From: Oscillospiraceae bacterium
GTDB lineage: Bacteria > Bacillota > Clostridia > Oscillospirales > Acutalibacteraceae
Length of the DNA: 9,136 nt
Reading direction: 5' to 3'
NCBI GenBank assembly: GCA_031262125.1
Contig: JAISII010000175.1
Location: 1-9,136 of the forward strand
Below, piece after piece: positions 1-6,221 of the stretch (within the stretch, counting starts at the first letter, position 1; each line of letters begins with the position of its first letter). Position numbers and translations under genes: made by a program. A model generated the notes under the pieces. It had not been told where the DNA came from. It made no database searches and was given only the letters and a program-made list of their open reading frames with translations.

Positions 1-246
1 GAACGTGAGAGAATTCAGATGTTTGAAGGCACAGTAATTGCCATGAAGGGCAGCGGGGTTTCTCGCACATTTACCGTAAGGCGTGTTTCTTACGGCGTTG
101 GAGTAGAAAGAGTTTTCCCATTCCATTCTCCAAATGTTAAAGATGTAGCAGTTATTCGCCGTGGTAAAGTAAGGCGTGCAAAGCTTTATTATCTGCGTGA
201 CCGTGTTGGTAAAGCTGCCAAGGTTAAAGAACAAATTCGCAAATAA
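1..246 (+). CDS. rplS: 50S ribosomal protein L19, C-terminal part (5' end outside window)
   Basis: L19 is a protein of the large ribosomal subunit that lies near the contact with the 30S subunit. The reading frame is open from base 1, so the gene starts upstream. The 81 visible residues begin ERERIQMFEGTVIA and are about the last two thirds of a protein usually near 115 residues. Family hallmarks that can be read are FEGTVIA, the basic TFTVRRVSYGVGVERVFP segment, the PFHSP motif, and the basic tail with RRGKVRRAKLYYLRD. The ATG at 19 is an internal methionine (QMFEG), not the start, because the conserved sequence continues upstream of it. In Firmicutes rplS usually closes an rpsP-rimM-trmD-rplS operon, which fits the strong terminator directly after the stop. 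Identification is secure. Confidence 0.97.
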   Translation, partial: ERERIQMFEGTVIAMKGSGVSRTFTVRRVSYGVGVERVFPFHSPNVKDVAVIRRGKVRRAKLYYLRDRVGKAAKVKEQIRK

Positions 247-262
247 TCAGCAAATAATTTTT

Positions 263-287
263 AAAGGGGCAGCTTTTGCCCCTTTTT
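263..287 (+). terminator. Rho-independent terminator after rplS
   Basis: The arms GGGGCA (266-271) and TGCCCC (277-282) form a perfect 6-bp GC-rich stem around the 5-nt loop GCTTT. AAA before and TTT after can add three A-T pairs. The right arm runs straight into TTTTT (283-287). The hairpin starts 17 bases after the rplS stop. It should end the ribosomal-protein transcript and separate it from lepB. Confidence 0.92.
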
Positions 288-324
288 GATTATGATTTTT
301 AAATAATTTAAGAAGGAATCTTAA

Positions 325-891
325 ATGAACGATATTATTAAAGAAAAAGAACAAGGGTTATTAAATAATTCTAAGGCTTCCGCCGGTGTTTATGACTGGT
401 ACAGCTCGTTGCTTTTGGCGATTGTTGCGGTGGTGCTGCTGCTAACATTTTGCTTTAGGCTTGTTAATGTTTCGGGTACTTCTATGGAAGCCACCCTGCT
501 TAACTCCGACAAAGTGTTTGTGTCCAACCTGTTTTTTACACCCAAAACGGGCGACGTAGTAATTATAAGCCATGCACAGCATTATTCCGAGCCGCTTGTA
601 AAACGTGTTATTGCCACCGAAGGGCAGTCGCTTAAAATCGATTTTGAAAACCAAAAAGTTACGGTAGACGGTGTAGTTATAGACGAACCGTATGTTTTTA
701 GCCCGATGATGCCCGAGGACGGTGAGATACCATCAATTATTCCGCCCGGCAAACTGTTTGTTATGGGCGACAATCGTGCTGCATCTAACGACAGCCGTTC
801 TTCTCAAATAGGCTTAATAGATGAAAACGATATTTTAGGCAAGGCATATTTTGTGCTGTTCCCATTTAACCGAATGAAAAATATCGAATGA
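325..891 (+). CDS. lepB: Signal peptidase I
   Basis: This membrane-bound serine protease (family S26) removes signal peptides from exported proteins on the outer face of the cytoplasmic membrane. The 188-residue product has a short N-terminal cytoplasmic stretch, one hydrophobic membrane segment at about 27-48 (LLLAIVAVVLLLTFCFRL), and then the catalytic domain. The nucleophile is Ser53 in SGTSM. The general-base lysine is Lys93 in LVKRVIA. The family signature GDNRAASNDSR is at 148-158. The length suits the single-spanning Gram-positive (SipS-like) type rather than the two-spanning E. coli type. The ATG at 325 is preceded by AGAAGGAA (311-318) at normal spacing. Terminators lie before and after the gene, so it may be its own transcription unit, although I could not find a convincing promoter in the 37 bases after the rplS terminator. 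Firmicutes often carry several sip/lep genes, so paralogues elsewhere are likely. Confidence 0.95.
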   Translation: MNDIIKEKEQGLLNNSKASAGVYDWYSSLLLAIVAVVLLLTFCFRLVNVSGTSMEATLLNSDKVFVSNLFFTPKTGDVVIISHAQHYSEPLVKRVIATEGQSLKIDFENQKVTVDGVVIDEPYVFSPMMPEDGEIPSIIPPGKLFVMGDNRAASNDSRSSQIGLIDENDILGKAYFVLFPFNRMKNIE

Positions 892-915
892 TTTATTAAT
901 AAAATTAATTAAAGC

Positions 916-944
916 TTGAAATAAGTCTGTATCTGTTATAAAAT
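916..944 (+). promoter_or_regulatory. Candidate sigma-A promoter for rbgA-rnhB-yraN-dipeptidase, inside the lepB terminator
   Basis: TTGAAA (916-921) and TAAAAT (939-944) are separated by exactly 17 bp. Each hexamer matches the sigma-A consensus at 5 of 6 positions. The -10 occupies the end of the loop of the lepB terminator. The expected start near 951 falls in the right arm of that hairpin, so RNA begun here could not fold into the terminator. Because the region is AT-rich, a chance match is possible. Confidence 0.5.
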
Positions 945-964
945 AGGTACAGGCTTTTGTTTTT
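923..964 (+). terminator. Rho-independent terminator after lepB
   Basis: AAGTCTGTATCT (923-934) pairs over 12 bp with AGGTACAGGCTT (945-956), using two G-U pairs. The 10-nt loop is GTTATAAAAT. The right arm is followed by TTGTTTTT (957-964). The two T/C differences between the arms become G-U wobble pairs only in RNA read in the + direction. That, and the T-tract on the + strand, supports termination of lepB transcripts. The loop also holds a candidate -10 element for the next gene. Confidence 0.82.
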
Positions 965-1003
965 ATAAAATAACAAAAAATAATTAAGATAAAGGTAAAA
1001 GAT

Positions 1004-1873
1004 ATGGCAGATAACACACAAAACATTCAATGGTTCCCCGGGCATATGACCAAAACCAAGCGGCAAATTACCGATGTTTTAAAATTGGTAGACATTGTGG
1101 CAGAGATTATCGACGCTCGAATACCCTTTAGCAGCCGCAACCCCGATTTGCGGGTTTTAACCAAGCAAAAACCACGCATTGTGCTGCTTAACAAGTGCGA
1201 TATTGCCGACAAAGCCGCCACAAAACAATGGATTGAATATTTTAAAAATACCGAGAATTCAGCCGCATTGGCTATAAACTCAAAAAACGGCATTGGGCTG
1301 AATTTGTTTGCCCCGGCAGTACGCAATGTGCTTAGCGAAAAGCTAAGCAGGCTAAAGCAAAAAGGGGTTGTCAGCCCCACCGTGCGTGTGCTGGTTGCCG
1401 GGATACCCAACGTGGGCAAATCATCTTTTATTAATAAAATGTCTTCAAAAAGCAAAGCAAAGGTAGAGGACCGCCCCGGCGTTACACGGGGCAACCAGTG
1501 GTTTACTGTTGATAAAGATATGGAGCTGCTGGACACACCGGGTATGCTTTGGCATAAGTTCGACGACCAAAAGGTGGGCGAGAGGCTTGCCTTTACAGGT
1601 GCGGTTAAAGACGGCGTTTTAGATATAGAGCTGCTTGCAATGAGGTTGCTGGAGAACTTGATTTTGATTAATTCGTTTGGCTTTGCCGAGCGTTATAAGC
1701 TTGAGAAAGACGAAATTTTATCTTTAGATTCGTACGACTTGCTGTGCAAAATTGCAAAAAACCGTGGTATGCTCATCAGCCGAGGCGAAGCCGACACCGA
1801 ACGTGCCGCAAACGTAATTCTGGATGAGTTCCGTGGCGGCAAGCTGGGTAACATTACGCTTGAGCTGCCGTGA
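1004..1873 (+). CDS. rbgA: Ribosome biogenesis GTPase A (RbgA/YlqF)
   Basis: RbgA is a circularly permuted GTPase needed for late assembly of the 50S subunit. The 289-residue product shows the permuted motif order: G4 NKCD at 63-66, a G5-like NSKNG near 92-96, then G1 GIPNVGKS at 133-140, G2 threonine in GVTRGNQW (Thr161), and G3 DTPG at 177-180. The DAR element (37-39, in IIDARIPFSSRNP) and N-terminal WFPGHM (10-15) are characteristic of the YlqF subgroup. The C-terminal part (about 190-289) matches in length the helical rRNA-binding domain of the family. The start at 1004 follows AAAGGT (991-996) and gives the expected N-terminus. The next gene begins 13 bases after the stop, and rbgA-rnhB adjacency is common in Firmicutes. 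The family name is secure. The in vivo role is taken from B. subtilis YlqF. Confidence 0.94.
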   Translation: MADNTQNIQWFPGHMTKTKRQITDVLKLVDIVAEIIDARIPFSSRNPDLRVLTKQKPRIVLLNKCDIADKAATKQWIEYFKNTENSAALAINSKNGIGLNLFAPAVRNVLSEKLSRLKQKGVVSPTVRVLVAGIPNVGKSSFINKMSSKSKAKVEDRPGVTRGNQWFTVDKDMELLDTPGMLWHKFDDQKVGERLAFTGAVKDGVLDIELLAMRLLENLILINSFGFAERYKLEKDEILSLDSYDLLCKIAKNRGMLISRGEADTERAANVILDEFRGGKLGNITLELP

Positions 1874-1886
1874 AAGGAAAATAAAA

Positions 1887-2528
1887 ATGCCTCAAAATAA
1901 AAACACAGAACAGCAGGATATGCTGTTTTTTGAAAAAGGCTTGTGGCAAAGCGGCTTTAAAGCAATTTGCGGAATTGACGAAGCAGGGCGAGGTCCTTTG
2001 GCAGGCCCTGTGTGTGCCGCCGCAGTGGTTTTGCATACCAACAGTTTGGGCATTCCGGGGGTGAATGATTCAAAAAAATTAACCGAAAAAAGGCGAGAAG
2101 AGCTTTTTGACGTGATAATTGCCGAAGCGGCAGATTACTCAATTGCGTTTGCAACTGTGGAGGAAATTGAAGAAATTAATATTCTAAACGCCACAATGCT
2201 TGCCATGCAGCGTGCTGTAAACGGCTTAAAAACACCAGCCGATTACGTGATTATAGACGGCAACACAATGCCGCCAAATTTGCAAACGCCCGCACAAACA
2301 ATTGTTAAGGGAGATGCGAAATCGCAAAGCATAGCGGCGGCTTCTATTTTAGCAAAAGTAACACGAGACCGCCTGATGCTTGAATATGCAAAGGAATACC
2401 CGCAATATTTTTTTGAAAAGCACAAGGGCTACGGCACAAAAATACATACCGAGCAAATTTTAAAATATGGTGCAAGCCCAATACACCGCAACAGCTTTTT
2501 AAAGAAAATTTTAAGCGGCAAAAAATAA
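1887..2528 (+). CDS. rnhB: Ribonuclease HII
   Basis: RNase HII cuts the RNA strand of RNA-DNA hybrids and removes single ribonucleotides built into DNA. With the ATG at 1887 the protein has 213 residues. The first catalytic pair is Asp31-Glu32 in GIDEAGRGPLAGPV. The third carboxylate is Asp124 in VIIDGN and the fourth is Asp161 in AKVTRD. The GRG motif is at 35-37, and the tyrosine that reads the RNA-DNA junction is Tyr182 in GYGT. An in-frame ATG at 1824 would add 21 residues overlapping rbgA. I rejected it because the ATG at 1887 is preceded by GAAAGGAA (1872-1879) at good spacing and because the extra residues look like out-of-frame rbgA. All metal ligands are present, so the enzyme should be active. 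Confidence 0.95.
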   Translation: MPQNKNTEQQDMLFFEKGLWQSGFKAICGIDEAGRGPLAGPVCAAAVVLHTNSLGIPGVNDSKKLTEKRREELFDVIIAEAADYSIAFATVEEIEEINILNATMLAMQRAVNGLKTPADYVIIDGNTMPPNLQTPAQTIVKGDAKSQSIAAASILAKVTRDRLMLEYAKEYPQYFFEKHKGYGTKIHTEQILKYGASPIHRNSFLKKILSGKK

Positions 2529-2551
2529 ATATTTAAAAAAACAGGTTTAAT

Positions 2552-2941
2552 ATGAACAATTTAACCCAAACGCTGGGCAAAAAGGGCGAAGACTTTGCCT
2601 GTATGTACTATGTAAAATACGGCTTTGGCATAGTTGCCCGCAACTACCGCTGTGCTTACGGAGAAATTGACGTTATTGCACAAAAGGACGATAAAATATT
2701 TTTTTGCGAGGTTAAAACCCGCAATGCATCTTCGCAAATGCGTCCAAGCGTAAACGTAACCCTTGCAAAGCAAAAAAAGCTAATAAAAACCGCCGCTGTA
2801 TATATGCAGCAGCACAAAACTCAGCTTCAGCCCGTTTTTGATGTAATTGAAGTTAACGTAAACCCATATACTCTAAAATGCACATCCTTAAACAGGATTG
2901 AAAATGCGTTTATTCAGGGAGGCAATTATGCGGTATTTTGA
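2552..2941 (+). CDS. yraN: YraN/UPF0102 family endonuclease-like protein
   Basis: The 129-residue product is a typical UPF0102 (YraN) protein, a small relative of the PD-(D/E)XK and archaeal Holliday-junction-resolvase nuclease fold. The N-terminal GKKGEDFA (about 9-16) leads into RNYRCAYGEIDVIA (GEID at 37-40) and then FFCEVKTR (EVK at 53-55). Together these give the Asp and Glu-x-Lys residues of the nuclease core. The cellular role of the family is not well settled, although its usual place beside rnhB suggests nucleic-acid maintenance. The start at 2552 has only a weak ribosome site (ACAGG, 2541-2545) and lies 23 bases after the rnhB stop. The last 14 bases overlap the next gene, whose ribosome site lies inside yraN. 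Family membership is secure; the reaction is not. Confidence 0.9.
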   Translation: MNNLTQTLGKKGEDFACMYYVKYGFGIVARNYRCAYGEIDVIAQKDDKIFFCEVKTRNASSQMRPSVNVTLAKQKKLIKTAAVYMQQHKTQLQPVFDVIEVNVNPYTLKCTSLNRIENAFIQGGNYAVF

Positions 2942-3842
2942 TTTGCATTGCGACACATTGTACAGAGCAATAAACGAGGGGAAAACGCTTGATGAGCCAA
3001 AGTTCCATTTGTCGATAAGTAAGGGCAAAAGGTTTGAACAATGGGTGCAGTGTATGGCGGTGTGGGTGCCCGACGATATTACCGATGAAGCGGCTTGGCA
3101 GCTTTTTAACGATGCTTATAATAAACTTATAAATGAGGCGAAAACCGAAAGTGTAAAGCTTTGCACAACGGCTGAGGATGTTAAGAGCGAAAAAACCACC
3201 TTTATTTTTACGCTGGAGAACGCCAAAGCTATAGGCAACGACATTGCAAAAATTGCAACCTTAGCCCGCTGCGGTGTAAAAATTGTAACCCTAACGTGGA
3301 ACGCCGAGAACGCTATTGGCGGCGGCTCGCAAGCACAGGATATAGGGCTTAAACCATTTGGCAGGCTTGCCGTTGCCGAGTTTGAAAAGCAGGGGGTTGT
3401 TTGCGACATTTCTCACGCAAGCGACAAGCTTTTTTGGGACGTTGCAAAAGTGGCACAAAAGCCCATAATTGCCACACATTCAAACTCACGCAGAATAACG
3501 CCGCATATGCGTAACCTAACCGACGAGCAGTTTTTGTATTTGGCAAATAACAAAGGTCTTGTGGGGCTTAATTTTGCACAAATATTTTTAAATGAGAACC
3601 CCGATAAATCCGCAATTTGCGATATTATAAAACACGCCGAGCATTTTCTCTCGCTAAACTCTGCGGCAGAGGATGTTTTGTGCATAGGCTCTGATTTTGA
3701 CGGAGCTGATATGCCAAAAGGTATAATAGGCATTGAGAGTATACCCGATTTATACGAAGATTTTTTTAAGGCGAATTACAGCGAAAGCTTGCTTGAGAAA
3801 ATATTTTTAAAAAACGCCCGCAACTTCTTTGCAAACCTTTGA
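2928..3842 (+). CDS. Membrane dipeptidase family protein (peptidase M19)
   Basis: M19 enzymes are di-zinc dipeptidases related to renal dipeptidase; many bacterial members accept dipeptides with a C-terminal D-residue. The 304-residue product starts MRYFDLHCDTL, giving zinc ligands His7 and Asp9. The bridging glutamate is Glu97 in FTLENAKA, the histidines are His163 in DISHAS and His184 in THSNSR, and the substrate-binding GSDFDG motif is at 254-259. There is no signal peptide, so it should be cytoplasmic despite the family name. An upstream in-frame ATG at 2898 would add 10 residues, but the ATG at 2928 has the near-perfect site AGGGAGG (2916-2922) and puts the HxD motif at the expected place. 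The start overlaps the end of yraN, so translation is probably coupled. The natural substrate cannot be told from sequence. Confidence 0.92.
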   Translation: MRYFDLHCDTLYRAINEGKTLDEPKFHLSISKGKRFEQWVQCMAVWVPDDITDEAAWQLFNDAYNKLINEAKTESVKLCTTAEDVKSEKTTFIFTLENAKAIGNDIAKIATLARCGVKIVTLTWNAENAIGGGSQAQDIGLKPFGRLAVAEFEKQGVVCDISHASDKLFWDVAKVAQKPIIATHSNSRRITPHMRNLTDEQFLYLANNKGLVGLNFAQIFLNENPDKSAICDIIKHAEHFLSLNSAAEDVLCIGSDFDGADMPKGIIGIESIPDLYEDFFKANYSESLLEKIFLKNARNFFANL

Positions 3843-3867
3843 CTTTTCCCCGCTTATGCGGTATAAT
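3839..3867 (+). promoter_or_regulatory. Strong sigma-A promoter for thrC
   Basis: TTGACT (3839-3844) and TATAAT (3862-3867) are 17 bp apart, with 5/6 and 6/6 matches to the consensus. The -35 includes the TGA stop (3840-3842) of the dipeptidase gene. The spacer holds the inverted repeat CCGC-TTAT-GCGG (3850-3861), which ends at the -10 and could be an operator or chance. A start near 3874 would give a leader of about 43 nt, too short for a T-box or another large threonine-responsive leader. Confidence 0.78.
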
Positions 3868-3916
3868 TACAAATTAATAATGCGTTAATAACACGAAAGG
3901 CAAACGGTATTTTAAA

Positions 3917-5428
3917 ATGCACTTTAACAGCACACAAAACAACAAAAATATTGTTAACTCGGCACAGGCAATCGCACAAGGGCTTTCGCCCGACGGCGGG
4001 CTTTTTGTGCCGCAAAGCTTCCCCAAAATCAATTTGCAGGAGCTTATTAATTTAACCTATAACGGCAGGGCAAAATCGGTTTTAGGCTTGTATTTAACCG
4101 ATTATTCTGCCCCCGAGCTTGCAAATTGCGTAGACAACGCCTACAATGCAGAAAAGTTCGGCTCAGACAACCCAACACCAATAACCGCACAAAGCTTTAA
4201 CGGCACCCAAATTAATTTTTTAGAGCTTTGGCACGGTCCGACATCTGCTTTTAAAGATATGGCACTGCAAATTTTGCCCCATTTGTTAACACTTGCCTAT
4301 AAAAAAGAGGAGGCAGGCAAACAAGCTTTAATTTTGGTTGCAACCTCGGGCGATACAGGCAAAGCCGCACTTGAGGGCTTTAAGGACGTGCCAAACACTC
4401 AAATTGCTGTGTTCTACCCCGAAAACGGCGTCAGCGAAATTCAAAAGTTCCAAATGAACAGCCAAGCAGGAGAAAATGTTTTGGTGTGCGGCATAAACGG
4501 CAATTTTGACGATGCCCAAACTGCCGTTAAACGGCTGTTTAATACACAAACACTCATAAACAAGCTTGCGGCAAAAAACACAATGTTTAGCAGTGCAAAC
4601 TCAATAAACTTCGGGCGGCTTGTTCCGCAGGTTGTTTATTATATTTCGGCCTATTGCGATATGGTCAACGGCGGCAAAATTGCTATGGGCGAGCAAATAA
4701 ACGTGGTTGTGCCCACAGGCAATTTCGGCAATATTCTTGCTGCCTATTATGCAAAACGTATGGGGCTGCCTATAGGCAAGCTTATTTGTGCTTCCAACTC
4801 TAACAATGTTCTTGCCGAGTTTATAAACACAGGAGTTTATAACAAAAACCGCAAGTTTTTTACAACTATTTCGCCATCTATGGATATTCTTGTGTCCAGT
4901 AATTTAGAGCGTTTGCTCTACCATTTGTGCGGAGAAAATTCCGACACGGTAGCCGCTATGATGCAGTCGCTTAAAACAAACGGCAGCTTTACGGTAGCCG
5001 ATGATGTTAAAGCCGAAATTTCCGAACTGTTCTACGGTAACAGCTGTACCGAGGAAGAAACACAGCAAACCATAAAACAATTATTTGAGCAAAGCTGCTA
5101 TTTGTGCGACCCGCACACGGCGGTTGCTGTTAATGTTTATGACAAATATGCAAAACAAACAGGCGACTGCAAAACCCCTGTTTTGCTTGTGTCTACCGCC
5201 AGCCCGTATAAGTTCCCCGCAGCGGTTTTGGATGCCCTTGATGCAAAGCAGCAGGGCGTTGCAAGCTGCAAAAACGAGTTTGAAATGCTGGATGTTTTAA
5301 ACAGCCTTACGGGTGCTCCCGTGCCTGCCCCGATTTTGAACCTTAAAACACAAACAAAACGGTTTGCCAACCTAACCGAAGTGCCGGATATGGAACAGTT
5401 TTTAACCGAAAAATTGGGCTTAAATTAA
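3917..5428 (+). CDS. thrC: Threonine synthase
   Basis: This pyridoxal-phosphate enzyme converts O-phospho-L-homoserine to L-threonine, the last step of threonine synthesis. The 503-residue product opens with MHFNST and GLSPDGGLFVPQ (22-33), the typical N-terminus of the longer threonine-synthase class. The cofactor lysine is Lys113 in HGPTSAFKDMALQ. SGDTG is at 144-148, and the phosphate-binding glycine loop is in PTGNFGN (266-272). Length and motifs are complete. The start is fixed by the conserved N-terminus although the nearest ribosome-like site, AAAGG (3896-3900), is 16 bases away, further than usual. Its own promoter overlaps the preceding gene. No hom or thrB lies within the window. 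No terminator follows, so transcription may continue into the phosphoesterase gene. Confidence 0.95.
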   Translation: MHFNSTQNNKNIVNSAQAIAQGLSPDGGLFVPQSFPKINLQELINLTYNGRAKSVLGLYLTDYSAPELANCVDNAYNAEKFGSDNPTPITAQSFNGTQINFLELWHGPTSAFKDMALQILPHLLTLAYKKEEAGKQALILVATSGDTGKAALEGFKDVPNTQIAVFYPENGVSEIQKFQMNSQAGENVLVCGINGNFDDAQTAVKRLFNTQTLINKLAAKNTMFSSANSINFGRLVPQVVYYISAYCDMVNGGKIAMGEQINVVVPTGNFGNILAAYYAKRMGLPIGKLICASNSNNVLAEFINTGVYNKNRKFFTTISPSMDILVSSNLERLLYHLCGENSDTVAAMMQSLKTNGSFTVADDVKAEISELFYGNSCTEEETQQTIKQLFEQSCYLCDPHTAVAVNVYDKYAKQTGDCKTPVLLVSTASPYKFPAAVLDALDAKQQGVASCKNEFEMLDVLNSLTGAPVPAPILNLKTQTKRFANLTEVPDMEQFLTEKLGLN

Positions 5429-5451
5429 CAGATTCTTAAAAGAAAGGTTAC

Positions 5452-5482
5452 GCACTTGAGGTGTAAAATTAACCGAAAGTGC
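5452..5482 (+). other. Possible mRNA hairpin in the phosphoesterase leader
   Basis: GCACTT (5452-5457) pairs perfectly with AAGTGC (5477-5482). Inside are opposed GA/GA dinucleotides that could form tandem G-A pairs, then GGT/ACC (5460-5462, 5472-5474). No T-tract follows, so it is not a terminator. Folding would leave AAAGG (5443-5447) about 16 nt from the ATG at 5495. A competing pairing of GGTTA (5446-5450) with TAACC (5470-5474) is also possible. Confidence 0.35.
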
Positions 5483-5494
5483 AGAATAAAATAA
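5456..5494 (+). CDS. Candidate 12-codon upstream ORF (TTG start), speculative
   Basis: A TTG at 5456 sits 8 bases after GAAAGG (5442-5447), a normal start arrangement. It opens the frame MRCKINRKCRIK, closed by TAA at 5492-5494, directly before the ATG of the phosphoesterase gene in the same frame. That ATG has no ribosome site of its own at normal distance, so ribosomes could reach it by terminating here and restarting. The peptide is very basic and resembles nothing I know. A frame this short can arise by chance, and the TTG lies partly in the stem of the overlapping hairpin. Confidence 0.25.
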   Translation: MRCKINRKCRIK

Positions 5495-6184
5495 ATGGCG
5501 ATTTACACAATCGGCGATTTGCACCTGTCGCTTGGCACAAACAAGCCAATGGACGTTTTTGGCGGCTGGGGCAACTATGTTGAGCGGATTGAAGCAAACT
5601 GGCGGCGTTTGGTTACACCTGCCGATACCGTGGTGATACCCGGTGATATTTCGTGGGCAATGAAGCTTAGCGAATGTACCCCCGACTTCACTTTTTTAAA
5701 CGAGCTGCCGGGCGAGAAAATTCTGCTTAAAGGCAACCACGATTATTGGTGGGAAACCAAGAAAAAAATGGATGATTACCTTTTTGCAAGTGGGTTTGGC
5801 ACAATTAAAATTTTGTTTAACAATGCCTTTGCTGTGGGCGATTATGCAATTTGCGGCACACGAGGCTGGGCTTTGGATACCGACAGCCCCGAGGATTTAA
5901 AAATCCTGAATAGGGAAGTCGGGCGGCTTAAAATGTCGCTTGATATGGGTGTTAAAACCCAAAAAGAGCTGATTGTTTTTTTGCATTACCCGCCTGTTTA
6001 TGGCGAAAAGGTTTGTGAAGAAATAATTGCGGTGCTAAACGAATATAATATCAAGCGGTGCTTTTACGGGCATTTGCACGGCATATCTGCTAAAAAATCT
6101 GCAACAAACGGCGACATTGGCGGAATAAATTACAAGCTTGTATCTAGCGATGCTTTAGGGTTTATGCCGCTTTTTGTGGGATGA
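5495..6184 (+). CDS. Calcineurin-like metallophosphoesterase (COG1768-like)
   Basis: The 229-residue product is a two-metal calcineurin-type phosphoesterase. The metal-site motifs appear in order: GDLH (Asp8, His10), GDISW (Asp51), GNHD (Asn81, His82), HYPP (His164) and GHLHG (His193, His195). The GDISWAM and WWETKKK sequences and the length fit the bacterial COG1768 group, predicted phosphohydrolases with no assigned substrate that I know of. There is no signal peptide, so it is probably cytoplasmic. Upstream is stop TAA at 5492-5494, so the ATG at 5495 is the first possible ATG in frame; no ribosome site lies at normal distance. A diverged copy of its last 25 codons and stop lies shortly downstream. 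It is probably read through from the thrC promoter. The fold is secure, the substrate unknown. Confidence 0.9.
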   Translation: MAIYTIGDLHLSLGTNKPMDVFGGWGNYVERIEANWRRLVTPADTVVIPGDISWAMKLSECTPDFTFLNELPGEKILLKGNHDYWWETKKKMDDYLFASGFGTIKILFNNAFAVGDYAICGTRGWALDTDSPEDLKILNREVGRLKMSLDMGVKTQKELIVFLHYPPVYGEKVCEEIIAVLNEYNIKRCFYGHLHGISAKKSATNGDIGGINYKLVSSDALGFMPLFVG

Positions 6185-6193
6185 TTTTTTTAA

Positions 6194-6218
6194 TTAATAA
6201 AAAATAATATTTTATTAA
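6194..6218 (+). repeat. AT-only inverted repeat between phosphoesterase gene and relic
   Basis: TTAATAAAA (6194-6202) and TTTTATTAA (6210-6218) are perfect 9-bp inverted arms around a 7-nt spacer. No T-tract follows the right arm, although a T-run (6185-6190) precedes the left arm, so it is a poor + strand terminator. The all-AT composition makes chance plausible. It fills the gap between the intact gene and the relic and may mark the junction. Confidence 0.4.
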
Positions 6219-6221
6219 CTA

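Noticed and set aside
1027..1536. 169-codon open frame on the - strand opposite rbgA
   Set aside because: It mirrors a clearly coding + strand gene and its translation is low-complexity Ser/Leu-rich with no recognisable domain.
1824..1886. Longer rnhB start at ATG 1824, adding 21 residues
   Set aside because: It lies inside rbgA in another frame, has no matching ribosome site and adds residues unlike RNase HII. The ATG at 1887 has GAAAGGAA at good spacing.
2898..2927. Longer dipeptidase start at ATG 2898
   Set aside because: The ATG at 2928 follows AGGGAGG closely and gives the family N-terminus with the HxD zinc motif at residues 7-9.
3413..3733. 106-codon open frame on the - strand opposite the dipeptidase gene
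   Set aside because: It is a shadow of an intact + strand gene that has all its zinc ligands. I see no start signal or domain in it.
3868..3916. T-box or riboswitch before thrC
   Set aside because: The leader from the predicted start is only about 43 nt, with no terminator and no T-box motif.
6160..6190. Terminator at the end of the phosphoesterase gene
   Set aside because: CCGC/GTGG gives only a 4-bp stem with one G-U pair, and the T-run is separated from it by several bases.
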